Assembly (NCBI RefSeq): GCF_018397995.1
Contig: NZ_BBQH01000014.1
Span: 1 to 64,000, forward strand
Source of the DNA: Rhizomonospora bruguierae
GTDB taxonomy: Bacteria > Actinomycetota > Actinomycetes > Mycobacteriales > Micromonosporaceae
Reading direction: 5' to 3'
DNA length: 64,000 nt
Position numbers and translations under genes: made by a program. The notes under the pieces were generated by a model. The model did no database searches and was not told the DNA's origin. It was given only the letters and a program-made list of their open reading frames with translations. Shown in pieces: positions 1 to 8,687 of this stretch. Every line of letters starts with the position of its first letter. The stretch's first letter is position 1.

Positions 1-710
1 TTAGCCCTGTGTCACAGCAAGGACCAGGCGGAACAGGTCAAGACGCAGCTCAGCACGTGGCTGGCGCCCAGAGGGCTGGTCTTCAACGAAGACAAGACCC
101 GCATCACGCCCCTGACCCAGGGGTGCGACTTCCTGGGCTTCGGCATTCGCCGTTACCGCAACGGCAAGCTGATCATCAAACCCAGCCATGCCGCCGTCAA
201 ACGGATCCGCAAACGGCTCGCCGAGGAGATGCGCACCCTGCGGGGAGCCAACGCCTCGGCGGTCATCGCACGGCTCAACCCGATCATCCGGGGCTGGGCC
301 TGCTACTACCGGACCGTGGTGTCGGGCAAGGTGTTCAACGCGCTGGACAACTACGTGTGGAACCCGACTACTGGTCGCACCGGCGCCGCAGACGTAACCC
401 CCCACCGCTGGACCAGCCCACCCTGCGCCTCCTGAAGGCCCAAGGCGGCCGCTGCCCACACTGCGGGGACTATCTTCTGCACGCCGACCACGAACCACAG
501 TCTCCAGAGGAATGGACGCTGTGGTTCACCGCTACCCGCAAGGCCCTGCGCCGACAAGCGTTGACCCTGTACAGCGGAACCCGCGATCAGCGTCACCATC
601 TCATACACATTCACTGCCATCGACGCCATCAAGCTGAGACGGCATCAACCCGACAAGCTCCTGCACCATCTGCCAGCCCACGTGGGGCTTGCTTGGGCCG
701 TGTGCGGTGA
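1..710 (+). pseudogene. Group II intron reverse transcriptase/maturase, 3' remnant
   Basis: The window opens inside a group II intron-encoded protein just after the place where the catalytic YADD box of the reverse transcriptase would lie. Frame 1 reads RT/maturase sequence (FNEDKTRITPL, DFLGFGIRRY, then the X-domain RGWACYYRTVVSG and ALDNYVW) and stops at 433-435. The C-terminal HNH nuclease domain (GGRCPHCGD, then HADHEPQSPEEW and HCHRRH) continues in frame 3 to 710. The usual linker after YVW is missing and the frame changes near 360-420, so the protein is broken by a deletion or frameshift. Its 5' part lies outside the window. Identification is firm; inactivity is inferred from the frame break. 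Confidence 0.85.
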
Positions 711-772
711 CAAGTCGCATGCACGGTCCTGAGGGGGCGGCGGCGCAGCAATGCACCGCTGCTACCCGGCCG
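695..772 (+). ncRNA. Group II intron domains V and VI
   Basis: Directly after the HNH remnant, 695-730 folds as a domain V hairpin. GGGCCGTG pairs with CACGGTCC, a two-base TG bulge follows, then TGCG pairs with CGCA. The apical loop reads GACAA where GAAA is usual. Positions 734-767 can form a domain VI-like stem closed by GGG/CCC with an unpaired A near 764 as candidate branch point, placing the 3' splice site near 770. Folding was done by eye, so the exact end is uncertain. Confidence 0.6.
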
Positions 773-793
773 GAGGGTGAAACTCCCTCCGGC
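769..793. repeat. Perfect 9-bp inverted repeat at the intron 3' edge
   Basis: GCCGGAGGG (769-777) pairs with CCCTCCGGC (785-793) around a 7-base loop. It begins at the predicted 3' end of the intron. It may be exon sequence (group II introns often sit beside hairpins) or a terminator. No T-run follows. Confidence 0.5.
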
Positions 794-1098
794 TACTCGA
801 CCCTGCGTGGAGGACCCGTAGCTCGGCAGCGTCGGTCGTGCCGAGCTGCGGGTCCACCACGAGCCGGTCACTGTGCGACGGCTGGTGCCGTCCGCAGTGA
901 CCGCCTCCCCCGTCGCGGTTCATCGCATCAGCGCGGCGTGTCGCCCTCGTTTCCAGGTGCGAAAATCGTGGACACTTGGGCGCGACTGCCAGGTGCAATC
1001 ATAGGCATGCACGGAGCGGCGGTGTCAACGGCTATGCACAGCGCGACCAGCTGTGTAAATTTGAGTGCTATGCCCAGTGGCGCCAGGGGGGCCGGACG
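794..1098. other. Intergenic stretch upstream of the XRE regulator
   Basis: I find no convincing gene here. Open frames are short and lack family resemblance. The last 70 bases become AT-richer and hold the direct repeats listed separately, so the region probably combines former intron target DNA with the regulator's promoter. Confidence 0.5.
1031..1077 (+). promoter_or_regulatory. Direct-repeat operator candidate for the XRE regulator
   Basis: GCTATGCACAG (1031-1041) recurs as GCTATGCCCAG (1067-1077), 36 bases start to start. The 25 bases between them contain the AT-rich TGTAAATTT (1052-1060), which could include a -10 element. The position 22-68 bases upstream of the XRE start suggests autoregulation. 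Confidence 0.35.
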
Positions 1099-1566
1099 AT
1101 GACCGAGCGGGTAGACGGGGCCGGGTCCAGTTCCCTCCGCAAGAGACTGGACAAGCTGTTCACCTCGGTGCGCAAGCCGGACGGCACCGAGTACAGCACC
1201 CGCGAGGTTGCCGAGGGCGTCACGGAGATTGGCGAGCCGATCTCACACACCTACGTCGGCCAGCTCCGGCGGGGCGAGAAGGACAATCCGACCCTGCGCC
1301 ACCTGCGCGGGCTGGCGAAGTTCTTCGGTGTGCCGGTTGAGTACTTCACTAACGACCAGGTCTCCGCGGAGGTCGACCACGAGCTGGACACGCTCAGCGC
1401 GCTGCAGGCGTTGCGGGTGCGGACGGCGGCGATGCGTGCGACCGTGCTCCCCGAGGCGGAACGGAGCCTGGCCGAGTTGGCCAGGATCGTTGAGGTGATC
1501 CATGCCTTGGACGCCGCCCCCGCCCCCACTGAACCGGCCGCCCCGTCCGGCGAGCACGGCCGATGA
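1099..1566 (+). CDS. XRE-family helix-turn-helix regulator
   Basis: A 155-residue DNA-binding protein with a lambda-repressor-like HTH at about residues 35-80. The fragment PISHTYVGQLRRGEKDNPTL carries the recognition helix and is typical of small actinobacterial XRE proteins, followed by LAKFFGVPVEYF. The C-terminal half is helical (LQALRVRTAAMRAT) and could dimerise. The ATG at 1099 is chosen because the longer frame from 976 has no family similarity at its start. A membrane protein and an ImmA/IrrE protease follow on the same strand, an arrangement known from ImmR/ImmA switches where the protease inactivates the repressor. That link is inferred. Confidence 0.85.
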   Translation: MTERVDGAGSSSLRKRLDKLFTSVRKPDGTEYSTREVAEGVTEIGEPISHTYVGQLRRGEKDNPTLRHLRGLAKFFGVPVEYFTNDQVSAEVDHELDTLSALQALRVRTAAMRATVLPEAERSLAELARIVEVIHALDAAPAPTEPAAPSGEHGR

Positions 1567-1600
1567 TGCCCACCGCGCCACGACCGCCGCGGTATAGGTC

Positions 1601-2779
1601 ATGACGGGTCCGGGCGCCTACGTGGTGCTTGCGCTGCTGTGGGGCGTGGCCGCCTACCGCACTCGCGTCCTGCTGCGACCCGGCCGCCGGCCGGAGACCT
1701 GGGCCATCTGGGGGGCGGTCGTCGCGTTGGCCGCCGCGGCCACGTTCTTCCAACCCGACAACTACCATCTGCTCGACACCTGGCTCGGCGTACCGAACTT
1801 CGCGGAGCTGGCAGGACACGCCATGATCCTGGTGTCCGCGTGGCAGGCCCAGGCGATCCTCGCTTTCCTGATCTACCCACCCCCCACGGCTCGACGCAAG
1901 GTCGTCCTACGCGGCGCGCTCGTGCTCGTCACCGTCGCGTTGATGGCCGTCTTCTTCACCCTCGCCCCGGTCGATCTTGACGTTCCGCAGCGGTTCACCA
2001 GCGTCTACGCCACCGCCCCGTGGATCGTGCCGTACTGGACGGTGTTCCTGATTGCCGTCGATGTGATCCTCATCGACATGGTGCGGCTGGTGTGGCGCTA
2101 CGCCAGGCGCACCAACCGCGAACACCTGCGGTTTGGGCTGCAACTCGTGGCGGTCGGCGGCATCTTCGGCGTCTTGTACTGGGTCCAGTGGCTGATCTAT
2201 CTGGTGTTGCGTCACGCCGAGATCCAGCCGCCCGCGGCGCTACACGCCGTCGGCACGGTCTGTGAGCTGAGCGGCATCGTCTTCACGGTCGTCGGGTCGG
2301 GGTATCCGGCCATCGGGCGCCGGTTGCGGATCCGCACGCCAGGGGGCTGGTGGGCCGATTTCCAGCGGTATCGCCAGCTGTACCCGCTCTGGCACGCGCT
2401 CACCTCCGCCACGCCGGAGATCGTGCTCAGCCAGCCACCCCGGCCGGTCATCGATGTCCGGTTCTGGCTCAACCGGCGGGTCATCGAGATCGAGGACGGG
2501 CTGCTCCAGCTCGGCCGGCGCCAGGCCGGCGCCGATCCGCTCTCCATCGGCGCACCGCCCGCAGCGGATCCCGTGGCGTGGGCCCGCGCTATCCGGGTCG
2601 CTCTCGACGACCGAACCGCCGTCCTACCAACGGGCCTGCCCGCCGAAAGGTCATCCCCGGCCCCCGAAGCGGACGATGACCACGCGGCCCGACTCGCCTG
2701 GCAACTGCGGGTCGGCCGGGCGTTCGCCCGCCTGCCCCCTGCCACCGCGGCACACCCCGTCGGCCCGCTGCCGGGCTAG
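1601..2779 (+). CDS. Multi-pass membrane protein, MAB_1171c/DUF6545 family
   Basis: A 392-residue protein. About seven hydrophobic segments lie in residues 1-235, followed by a cytoplasmic C-terminal domain containing WWADFQRYRQLYPLWHAL and DVRFWLNRRVIEIEDGLLQL, which match the DUF6545 domain of the MAB_1171c family of putative transporters. Biochemical function is unknown. It lies between an XRE regulator and an ImmA/IrrE protease, a neighbourhood that recurs in actinobacteria, so a role in membrane signalling to the regulator-protease pair is plausible but unproven. The start is the ATG 34 bases after the XRE stop; only a weak AGG precedes it. Confidence 0.8.
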   Translation: MTGPGAYVVLALLWGVAAYRTRVLLRPGRRPETWAIWGAVVALAAAATFFQPDNYHLLDTWLGVPNFAELAGHAMILVSAWQAQAILAFLIYPPPTARRKVVLRGALVLVTVALMAVFFTLAPVDLDVPQRFTSVYATAPWIVPYWTVFLIAVDVILIDMVRLVWRYARRTNREHLRFGLQLVAVGGIFGVLYWVQWLIYLVLRHAEIQPPAALHAVGTVCELSGIVFTVVGSGYPAIGRRLRIRTPGGWWADFQRYRQLYPLWHALTSATPEIVLSQPPRPVIDVRFWLNRRVIEIEDGLLQLGRRQAGADPLSIGAPPAADPVAWARAIRVALDDRTAVLPTGLPAERSSPAPEADDDHAARLAWQLRVGRAFARLPPATAAHPVGPLPG

Positions 2780-2889
2780 CGACTATGGTCGATGCTGGAG
2801 CGGCGGCGTGGCGGGTGGCGCTGTGCAAGCGGCCATCGGCAGCCACGGCCGGCGCCAACCGGCTCCGGGACAGGACGGGGAGGGAAGCG

Positions 2890-3423
2890 ATGATGGCCGC
2901 GACGACACGACGCGCAGCGCGGGCAAAACTGCGCGAATTGGGCCTGACCATCCCGTCGCCGTTCACCGTGGAGGCGCTGTGTGCGAGCGTCAGCCGGCAC
3001 CGCGGCCGGCCGGTGCGGCTGGTGGAGCTTGACTTTGCCACGGACATCGCCTGCGGGCGATGGATCGAGACCCAGACGGTCGACTACATCTGCGTCGACC
3101 GGAATGCCTCGGTACCGCTGCGAGAGCACATCGTGCTGCACGAGGTGGCCCACATCCTGTGTGAGCACCGCGGCATCCTCGGCCCCATCCTCAACGAGTT
3201 CAAACTCCTCGACCCGGAGATGGTCCGCCGCGTGCTGGGCCGCACCGTGTACGACGAGGTGGAGGAGCGCGAGGCGGAGCTGCTGGCCTCGGAGATCGGC
3301 TCCCGGGTCGAACGCGACGACCGCCGCGACGACGCAGCCACCCGCGATGTGCTCGATGGGCTGTCCGCGGTGATGTCCGGCAAGCACCTGCCGCAGCAGC
3401 GGCAACCGCGCGACGACCGTTGA
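2890..3423 (+). CDS. ImmA/IrrE-family metallo-endopeptidase
   Basis: A 177-residue predicted zinc protease. The HEVAH motif near residue 83 (IVLHEVAHILCEH) gives the two zinc-binding histidines and catalytic glutamate. Downstream, EEREAELLASEI supplies the usual third-ligand glutamate region. Family members cleave XRE-type repressors (ImmA/ImmR) or act in stress control (IrrE). The ATG at 2890 follows a clear GGGAGGGA ribosome site; the frame extends upstream to 2785 without family similarity. The XRE gene two positions upstream is the natural candidate substrate. This pairing is inferred from context. Confidence 0.85.
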   Translation: MMAATTRRAARAKLRELGLTIPSPFTVEALCASVSRHRGRPVRLVELDFATDIACGRWIETQTVDYICVDRNASVPLREHIVLHEVAHILCEHRGILGPILNEFKLLDPEMVRRVLGRTVYDEVEEREAELLASEIGSRVERDDRRDDAATRDVLDGLSAVMSGKHLPQQRQPRDDR

Positions 3424-3446
3424 CGACCGAGGAGGACGGACGCGGC

Positions 3447-4052
3447 GTGACCGACACGACGACACCCACCACCCTGACGACGGGCCGCACCAGCCGCCGG
3501 CTCGCGCACGTGGTGACCGAGGCGCTGTCCCCAGCGGTACTGGTGGCCGGCATCTCCATCGCGGTGGCCTGGCACAGCCGATCCCCGGTCTGGGGCGTGG
3601 TGACCGCCGTGTTCGCCAGCGCCATCCCGCTCAGCTACATCCTGCGGGGGGTGCGGCGCGGCCACTACGACGACCACCACGTGCGGACCCGGGAACGGCG
3701 CCCGGCGGTGCTGCTGTTCGCCGCCGCGTCGGTGGTGGTCGGACTGGTGCTGATGGTGCTGCTCCACGCGCCCCGGGATCTGGTCGCCCTGGTGGTGGCG
3801 ATGCTGGCCGGGCTGACACTGACCCTGGCCGTCACACACTGGTGGAAGGTCAGCTTCCACACCGCGGTAGGGGCGGGAACCGCGACCACGCTGGCGCTGG
3901 TCTTCGGGCCGTGGCTGCTGCTGTCCTGGGTTGCCGTGGCGGTGGTGGCCTGGTCCCGCGTCCGGCTGGGCGACCACACCGTGGCCCAAACCGTGGTCGG
4001 CGCCGCGCTCGGCGCCCTGGCCGCCGGTGCGGTCTTCCCGCTGGTCCGCTGA
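3447..4052 (+). CDS. PAP2-superfamily-like membrane protein
   Basis: A 201-residue protein with about six hydrophobic segments. Remnants of phosphatidic acid phosphatase type 2 motifs are visible: KVSFHTAVGAG in the place of the PSGH block, and SRVRLGDHTVAQTVVGA in the place of SR-x5-H-x3-D. In the last motif the conserved Asp is Gln, and no clear K-x6-RP motif is present. It may therefore be a non-catalytic homologue. The GTG at 3447 follows GGAGGACGG; a TTG at 3420 overlapping the protease stop is the alternative start. It closes the XRE/DUF6545/ImmA module. Confidence 0.65.
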   Translation: MTDTTTPTTLTTGRTSRRLAHVVTEALSPAVLVAGISIAVAWHSRSPVWGVVTAVFASAIPLSYILRGVRRGHYDDHHVRTRERRPAVLLFAAASVVVGLVLMVLLHAPRDLVALVVAMLAGLTLTLAVTHWWKVSFHTAVGAGTATTLALVFGPWLLLSWVAVAVVAWSRVRLGDHTVAQTVVGAALGALAAGAVFPLVR

Positions 4053-4069
4053 CCCGGCGTACGGTCGGG

Positions 4070-5399
4070 CTATCCGCCGGCGGCGAATCGGAGCAGGGCC
4101 AGCAGGCCGGCGACTTCGCGGGCCTGCTCATGTTGTGGGCCGTAGATGAGGCAGAGGTCGTCGTACAGGGGTTGCAGTTCGTGCGCGGCCTCGGCGGCCT
4201 TACCCTCGGAAATCAGTAGCGTGCAGATGTTGCGGCGCAGGTCGAGGGTGGTGGGGGAGGCCTCGCCGGAGGCGGCGCTCACGTGGGCCAGCACCTGCCG
4301 GAACTGGCGCAGGGCTGTGGTGGCCTGACCGAGTTCGGCCCGGCAGTGGGCCGCCTGCCGGAGGCACTCCAAGGCGTCCTCGCTGGTGGGGCCGGCGGTG
4401 CGGGTGTACGCGGCGGCGAGGGCGTCGAACTCGGGCAGCGCGCGTCGGAAGTCCCCGCCGATGACGAGGATGGCCGCGCGCCGTGACCGCAGCGCCAGCA
4501 CGCGGGGACTCTTCGTCGGACTGCGACACGGCGGCCCTGATCGCGTCTCGAACCCCGGTTCCGAGGACCGCCGCCGGGTCGGCGACCGACGTTTCGCTGC
4601 GCGGTGCGGGGACCACGGGCGCGGGCTCGGGCCGGCGACGCGGCGCGTTGGGTCGGCGGTACACCTGAGTCGGGTCCGGCATGGTGCCGGGTGCGGGGTC
4701 GGAGGCGGGCGGGGGCGACCCGGGCAGGGGCAGGAAGGGCAGTAGCCGCTCGTAGACGTCGTAGGCCTCCGCGGGCCGGTCCTCGGGGGCCTTGGCCAGC
4801 AGTTCGAGGACCAGTTCCTCGATCGCCGCGGGCACGTCCGGGCGGAGCGTACCCAGGGGTGGCGGCGGCTCGACGATGTGCTGGCACCACAGGTCGAAGT
4901 CGCTGCCGCCGGCGAAGACGCGTTGCCCGGTGAGCAGTTCGTGCAGGACGCAGCCGAGGGCGTACAGGTCGCTCTGTGCCGTGATCCGCGCGTTCTGGAT
5001 CTGTTCGGGCGGCATGTAGTGGTGGGTGCCGAGGGCGCTGCCGGTCGCCGTGATCCGGGTGACGTCGGTGCGCAGGATGGCGGCGATGCCGAAGTCGAGG
5101 AGCTTGATCGCCCCGTCCGGGGCGACCAGCACGTTGTCGGGTTTGAGGTCACGGTGTACGACGGGGATGGCGTGGGCGTGGGAGAGGTGCTGGATGCGTG
5201 CCGTGACCCGGGCCTCGCGGCGGAACCGTTTGGCCAGCTCCTCCGCCTGCTCCGGGGAGTGGACGGCGTCGGGGCGGATGAGTTTGATGGCGACCTCGCG
5301 GTCGAGGACGCCGTCGTAGCCGCGCCAGACCTGCCCCATGCCCCCGGAGCCGATCTCCTCGACCCGCTCGTACCGGCCGGCGATCGGCTCTGCCCGCAC
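4070..5399 (-). pseudogene. Serine/threonine protein kinase with TPR-like C-terminus, disrupted
   Basis: The N-terminus is a Hanks-type kinase from a GTG at 5399: G-loop GSGGMGQV (residues 17-24), Lys39 in VAIKL, then HRDLKPDN and LLDFGIA. The catalytic HRD Asp is residue 84, although about 95 residues normally separate it from the Lys. RIQH joins directly to LSHAHAIPVVHRD near position 5187, so roughly 55 residues (late alpha-C, beta-4, beta-5, hinge, alpha-D) are gone in frame. A second lesion near 4490-4500 shifts the frame. The TPR-like tail (ALPEFDALAAAYTRTAGP, later ICTLLISEGKAAEAAHEL) is only readable in another frame to 4070. Both lesions argue for a pseudogene. It lies tail to tail with the PAP2-like gene. 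Confidence 0.8.
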
Positions 5400-5503
5400 G
5401 GGTGCCTCCGTCCCTTCCCGACTGTCCCGGCCAGGAGGTCAGTGTCGCTCTTGAACGAATCACCGTCCAGGGCTGCCGCCGCGGCGGCAGCGGCGCCGGC
5501 CGG

Positions 5504-8500
5504 TCAGGCGGCCTCGTCGTCGACGACGCCTTCCTGCCGGCGGATCAGCCGCCAGGCGGCGCTGCGGGCGCTGCGGTTGAGCGAGCTGCGGAAGTCGGAC
5601 TGCGGGCCGAAGTAGCGGCGGCCGAGGTCGGCGGCGGTCTCGAAGTGGTCCATCATCTTCTCCTCGAAGACCGGGATGAAGACGTGGCCGAAGTTCTCCT
5701 CGTCGTTGGCGACGGCGGCCTGACGGACCTTGGGTTCGGCCATCGCCTCGGTCAACGGCTTGACCACGTCGTCGTCGGTGAAGCTGGTGCCAAACCGCTC
5801 GTTGAACCGCTCGATCAGCTCGGAGAGCAGCGACTTCTCCGGCTCCCTCGCGCCGCCGGCACCGTCGCCGAAGCCCTTCATCTCGGCCGCGCCCTCGCGA
5901 TTGAGGCTGACGTCGTGCTCGCCGGTCTTCTCCACCCGCAGGTGGCTGAGGTCGACCTCGCCGATGTCGACGCCACCGTCGCCGCGCCGGGGCAGCCGGT
6001 TGAGCAGGTGCCGGCCGTAGAGGTAGAGCCGCTCCAACTCCGGGTCGGCATAGGGGACGATCTGGGCGAGGAAGCCGTACTTGCGGACGTAGTCGGTGAG
6101 GTCGGCGCGGAACGCTTCGGCGGCCTCCCGGTCGGACTCGTCCTCGCCGTTGAGCAGCTTGTCGAAGCGTTCGACGGCGGGCTGGAGGTGCCGGTACAGC
6201 TCGGCGTGCAGCTTGGCCCACTTCGCCGTGTTGCCGGCGGCCCGCTCCTCGGCCGCCAGGTACGCCTCGACGAACGCCTGCATCTCCGCCTCGACCAGCA
6301 GGTTCGGGGACATCACCCGGCTCTGCGCGGGGTAGAGCAGGTTGGGGTCGGAGGGGAGGGTCTCGGCCTCCTCGAAGTACGGCCGGAACGCCTCCTTGAT
6401 GTCCTCGGCGTCGTTGACGAAGTCCAGCACCGCCAGGTCGCCCTGGCTCTTGCGGTCGGCGGTGCGGTTGAGCCGGGACAGCGTCTGCACGGCGGAGACG
6501 CCGGTGAGCTTCTTGTTGACGTACATGGTGGTGAGCAGCGGCTGGTCGAAGCCGGTCTGGTACTTCTCCGCGACCACCAGGACGCGGTATTCGCGCTGAC
6601 CGGCGGCGGTGCCGGCACGGGCGGTGCGGTCGTCGGCCCGGGTGTACGCGAACGCCTTCGGCAGGGCACTCTCCGGCAGGCCACCGTTCTCCTTCGACTC
6701 GGTGACCTCCGCGCCCTCGTAGGTGAGGGTGCCGGAGAAGGCGACCAGCACGCCCGGGCCCGGGTAGTCGCGGTCGTCGAGGTACCGCTTGATCGCCCGG
6801 GACATCTGCACGGCGCTCTGTCGGGACGCGGTGACCACCATCGCCTTGGCCCGACCGCCGAGCCGCCCGGCGGTGTGCGCCCGGAAATGCTCGACGATGA
6901 TCTGCGCGTGCTGGGCGACGGTGGAGTCGTGGGTCAGCGCGTACCGGGCGAGTTCCTTGTTGGCTTTGGCCGAGTCGACCTCCCGCTCGTCCGGGTTCTC
7001 GTTGACCAGCTTCCAGTACGTGTCGTAGGTGACGTAGTTGCGCAGCGGGTCGAGGATGAAGCCCTCCTCGATCGCCTGCCGCATCGAGTACGTGTGGAAC
7101 GGGTGGTACTTGCCGTCCGCGCCGAGGGTGCCGAAGAGTTCAAGGGTCTTGTGCTTCGGCGTGGCGGTGAAGGCGAAGTAGGAGAGGTTCGCGCTTCGCT
7201 GCCGCTTGCGGGCGTTCGCCGCCAGCTTCTCCTCGGCGGTCTGCGGCCCGGCGGCGCTGGTGGCGCCCGCCTCGTCCGAGTCGGCGTCCAGGCCGAGATC
7301 GCGCAGCACCGCCCGGACGGCCGTGGCCGCGTCCCCGGACTGCGAGGAGTGCGCCTCGTCCACGATGATCGCGAATCGGCTGCCCCGGATCTCGGTCGGG
7401 CTGCGCTTCAGGTAGTCGACCAGCGCGGGGAACGTGTGCAGGGTGACGGTGACGATCTTGCCGGTTTCCCGGGAGAGCGCCTTGGCGAGCTGCTCCGACT
7501 TGGCCCCGTACCTCTCATCGATCTTCACGACCAGCCCGGCGGTCTGCTCGAAGCTGCCGACGGTGTCCCGCAACTGGGCGTCCAGGTTCCGCCGGTCGGT
7601 GATGATGACGACTTTGTCGAAGACCGGGCTGCCGGGCTTGATCCCCGCGGCGAGCGCGTCCGGGTCGAGCGCGGCCGGGTCATTCGGGGTGTGCAGCGAC
7701 GACAGCCGGTGCGCGAGCCAGGCGATGGTGTTCGACTTGCCCGAGCCGGCCGAGGCCATCACCAGGTAGTTGTGCCCGGCGCCGTGCCGGGCCACGTGCG
7801 CGGTCAGCCGCTTCACCGCATGCCACTGGTGATAGCGCGGGAAGATCAAAGACTTTTGGGTACGGCCGGCAGCGCTCTTCTCCTGGTGCAGGTGGACGAA
7901 GCGTTCCAGCAGCTCGAGCCAGTTGTCCCGCTGCCAGATCTCCTCCCACAGATACGAGGTGGCGTACTTGCCGTGCTCGGTGGCCGGCGGGTTGCCCTGG
8001 CCGCCGGGGCGTCCCGGCCCCTCGCTGCCGGTGTTGAACGGCAGGAACCGGGTCTGCCCGCCCCGCAACTGCGTGGTGACGAAGACCAAGCCCGGGTCGA
8101 CGGCGAAGTTCGCGACCACCCGCCGCGAGAAGATCAGCTCGGTGGGGTCGCGGTCGGTCCGGTACTGCTCCTTGGCGTGCTCCACCCCGGAACCGGTGAG
8201 CGGGTTCTTCAGCTCGGCGGTGGCGACCGGGATGCCGTTGAGGAACAGCGTCAGGTCGAGCCGGTTGCCCCGATCGGCCTGCTTGGTCGCGTACTCCAAC
8301 TCCCGGACCACGGTGAGCCGATTCTTGCGGTAGTCGGCCAGGATCGCCTCCGACTCCACAAGAGACGGCTTGAAGTACGCGACCCTGATACGCACGCCGT
8401 GGTCTTTGACCCCCTTGCGGAGTACGTCGAGCAGCCCATCGGTGGCGATCGCCTGGTCGAGCCGTTTGAGAAATCCGCGCTGAGCTGCCGCCTGCTCGCC

Positions 8501-8683
8501 GCCGTAGTAGGTGACCAGCTCGTTCCACTCGTTGGGCTGGGTCGCGCCAATGAACATGGAGAGTTGGGCGGTATCGAGGCCCAGTTCGGCGCGGTAGTCG
8601 GCCTTGTCGCCCTCCTCCCATCCGCTGTCGAGGAGGGCGGCGACGATCGCGTCACCGAAGGCGGATTCGTGGTGGATCGCCAT
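5504..8683 (-). CDS. hsdR: Type I restriction enzyme, R subunit
   Basis: A 1059-residue motor/nuclease subunit that translocates and cuts unmodified DNA in complex with HsdM and HsdS. The N-terminal PD-(D/E)xK nuclease is visible as Asp143 in RLDLTLFLNG and ELKN (Glu158, Lys160). The SF2 translocase follows with Walker A ASAGSGKSNT near residue 310 and the DEAH box VDEAHSSQSG near 444. The C-terminal helical region ends in RSARSAAWRLIRRQ. Length and order are those of an intact HsdR. It is the last gene of the island, 4 bases after the ATPase gene, so the two are probably cotranslated. Confidence 0.95.
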   Translation of the reverse strand: MAIHHESAFGDAIVAALLDSGWEEGDKADYRAELGLDTAQLSMFIGATQPNEWNELVTYYGGEQAAAQRGFLKRLDQAIATDGLLDVLRKGVKDHGVRIRVAYFKPSLVESEAILADYRKNRLTVVRELEYATKQADRGNRLDLTLFLNGIPVATAELKNPLTGSGVEHAKEQYRTDRDPTELIFSRRVVANFAVDPGLVFVTTQLRGGQTRFLPFNTGSEGPGRPGGQGNPPATEHGKYATSYLWEEIWQRDNWLELLERFVHLHQEKSAAGRTQKSLIFPRYHQWHAVKRLTAHVARHGAGHNYLVMASAGSGKSNTIAWLAHRLSSLHTPNDPAALDPDALAAGIKPGSPVFDKVVIITDRRNLDAQLRDTVGSFEQTAGLVVKIDERYGAKSEQLAKALSRETGKIVTVTLHTFPALVDYLKRSPTEIRGSRFAIIVDEAHSSQSGDAATAVRAVLRDLGLDADSDEAGATSAAGPQTAEEKLAANARKRQRSANLSYFAFTATPKHKTLELFGTLGADGKYHPFHTYSMRQAIEEGFILDPLRNYVTYDTYWKLVNENPDEREVDSAKANKELARYALTHDSTVAQHAQIIVEHFRAHTAGRLGGRAKAMVVTASRQSAVQMSRAIKRYLDDRDYPGPGVLVAFSGTLTYEGAEVTESKENGGLPESALPKAFAYTRADDRTARAGTAAGQREYRVLVVAEKYQTGFDQPLLTTMYVNKKLTGVSAVQTLSRLNRTADRKSQGDLAVLDFVNDAEDIKEAFRPYFEEAETLPSDPNLLYPAQSRVMSPNLLVEAEMQAFVEAYLAAEERAAGNTAKWAKLHAELYRHLQPAVERFDKLLNGEDESDREAAEAFRADLTDYVRKYGFLAQIVPYADPELERLYLYGRHLLNRLPRRGDGGVDIGEVDLSHLRVEKTGEHDVSLNREGAAEMKGFGDGAGGAREPEKSLLSELIERFNERFGTSFTDDDVVKPLTEAMAEPKVRQAAVANDEENFGHVFIPVFEEKMMDHFETAADLGRRYFGPQSDFRSSLNRSARSAAWRLIRRQEGVVDDEAA

Positions 8684-8687
8684 CGGA

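Noticed and set aside
4070-5399. Functional regulatory kinase of the defence island
   Set aside because: The missing hinge region and the frameshift make an active kinase very unlikely.
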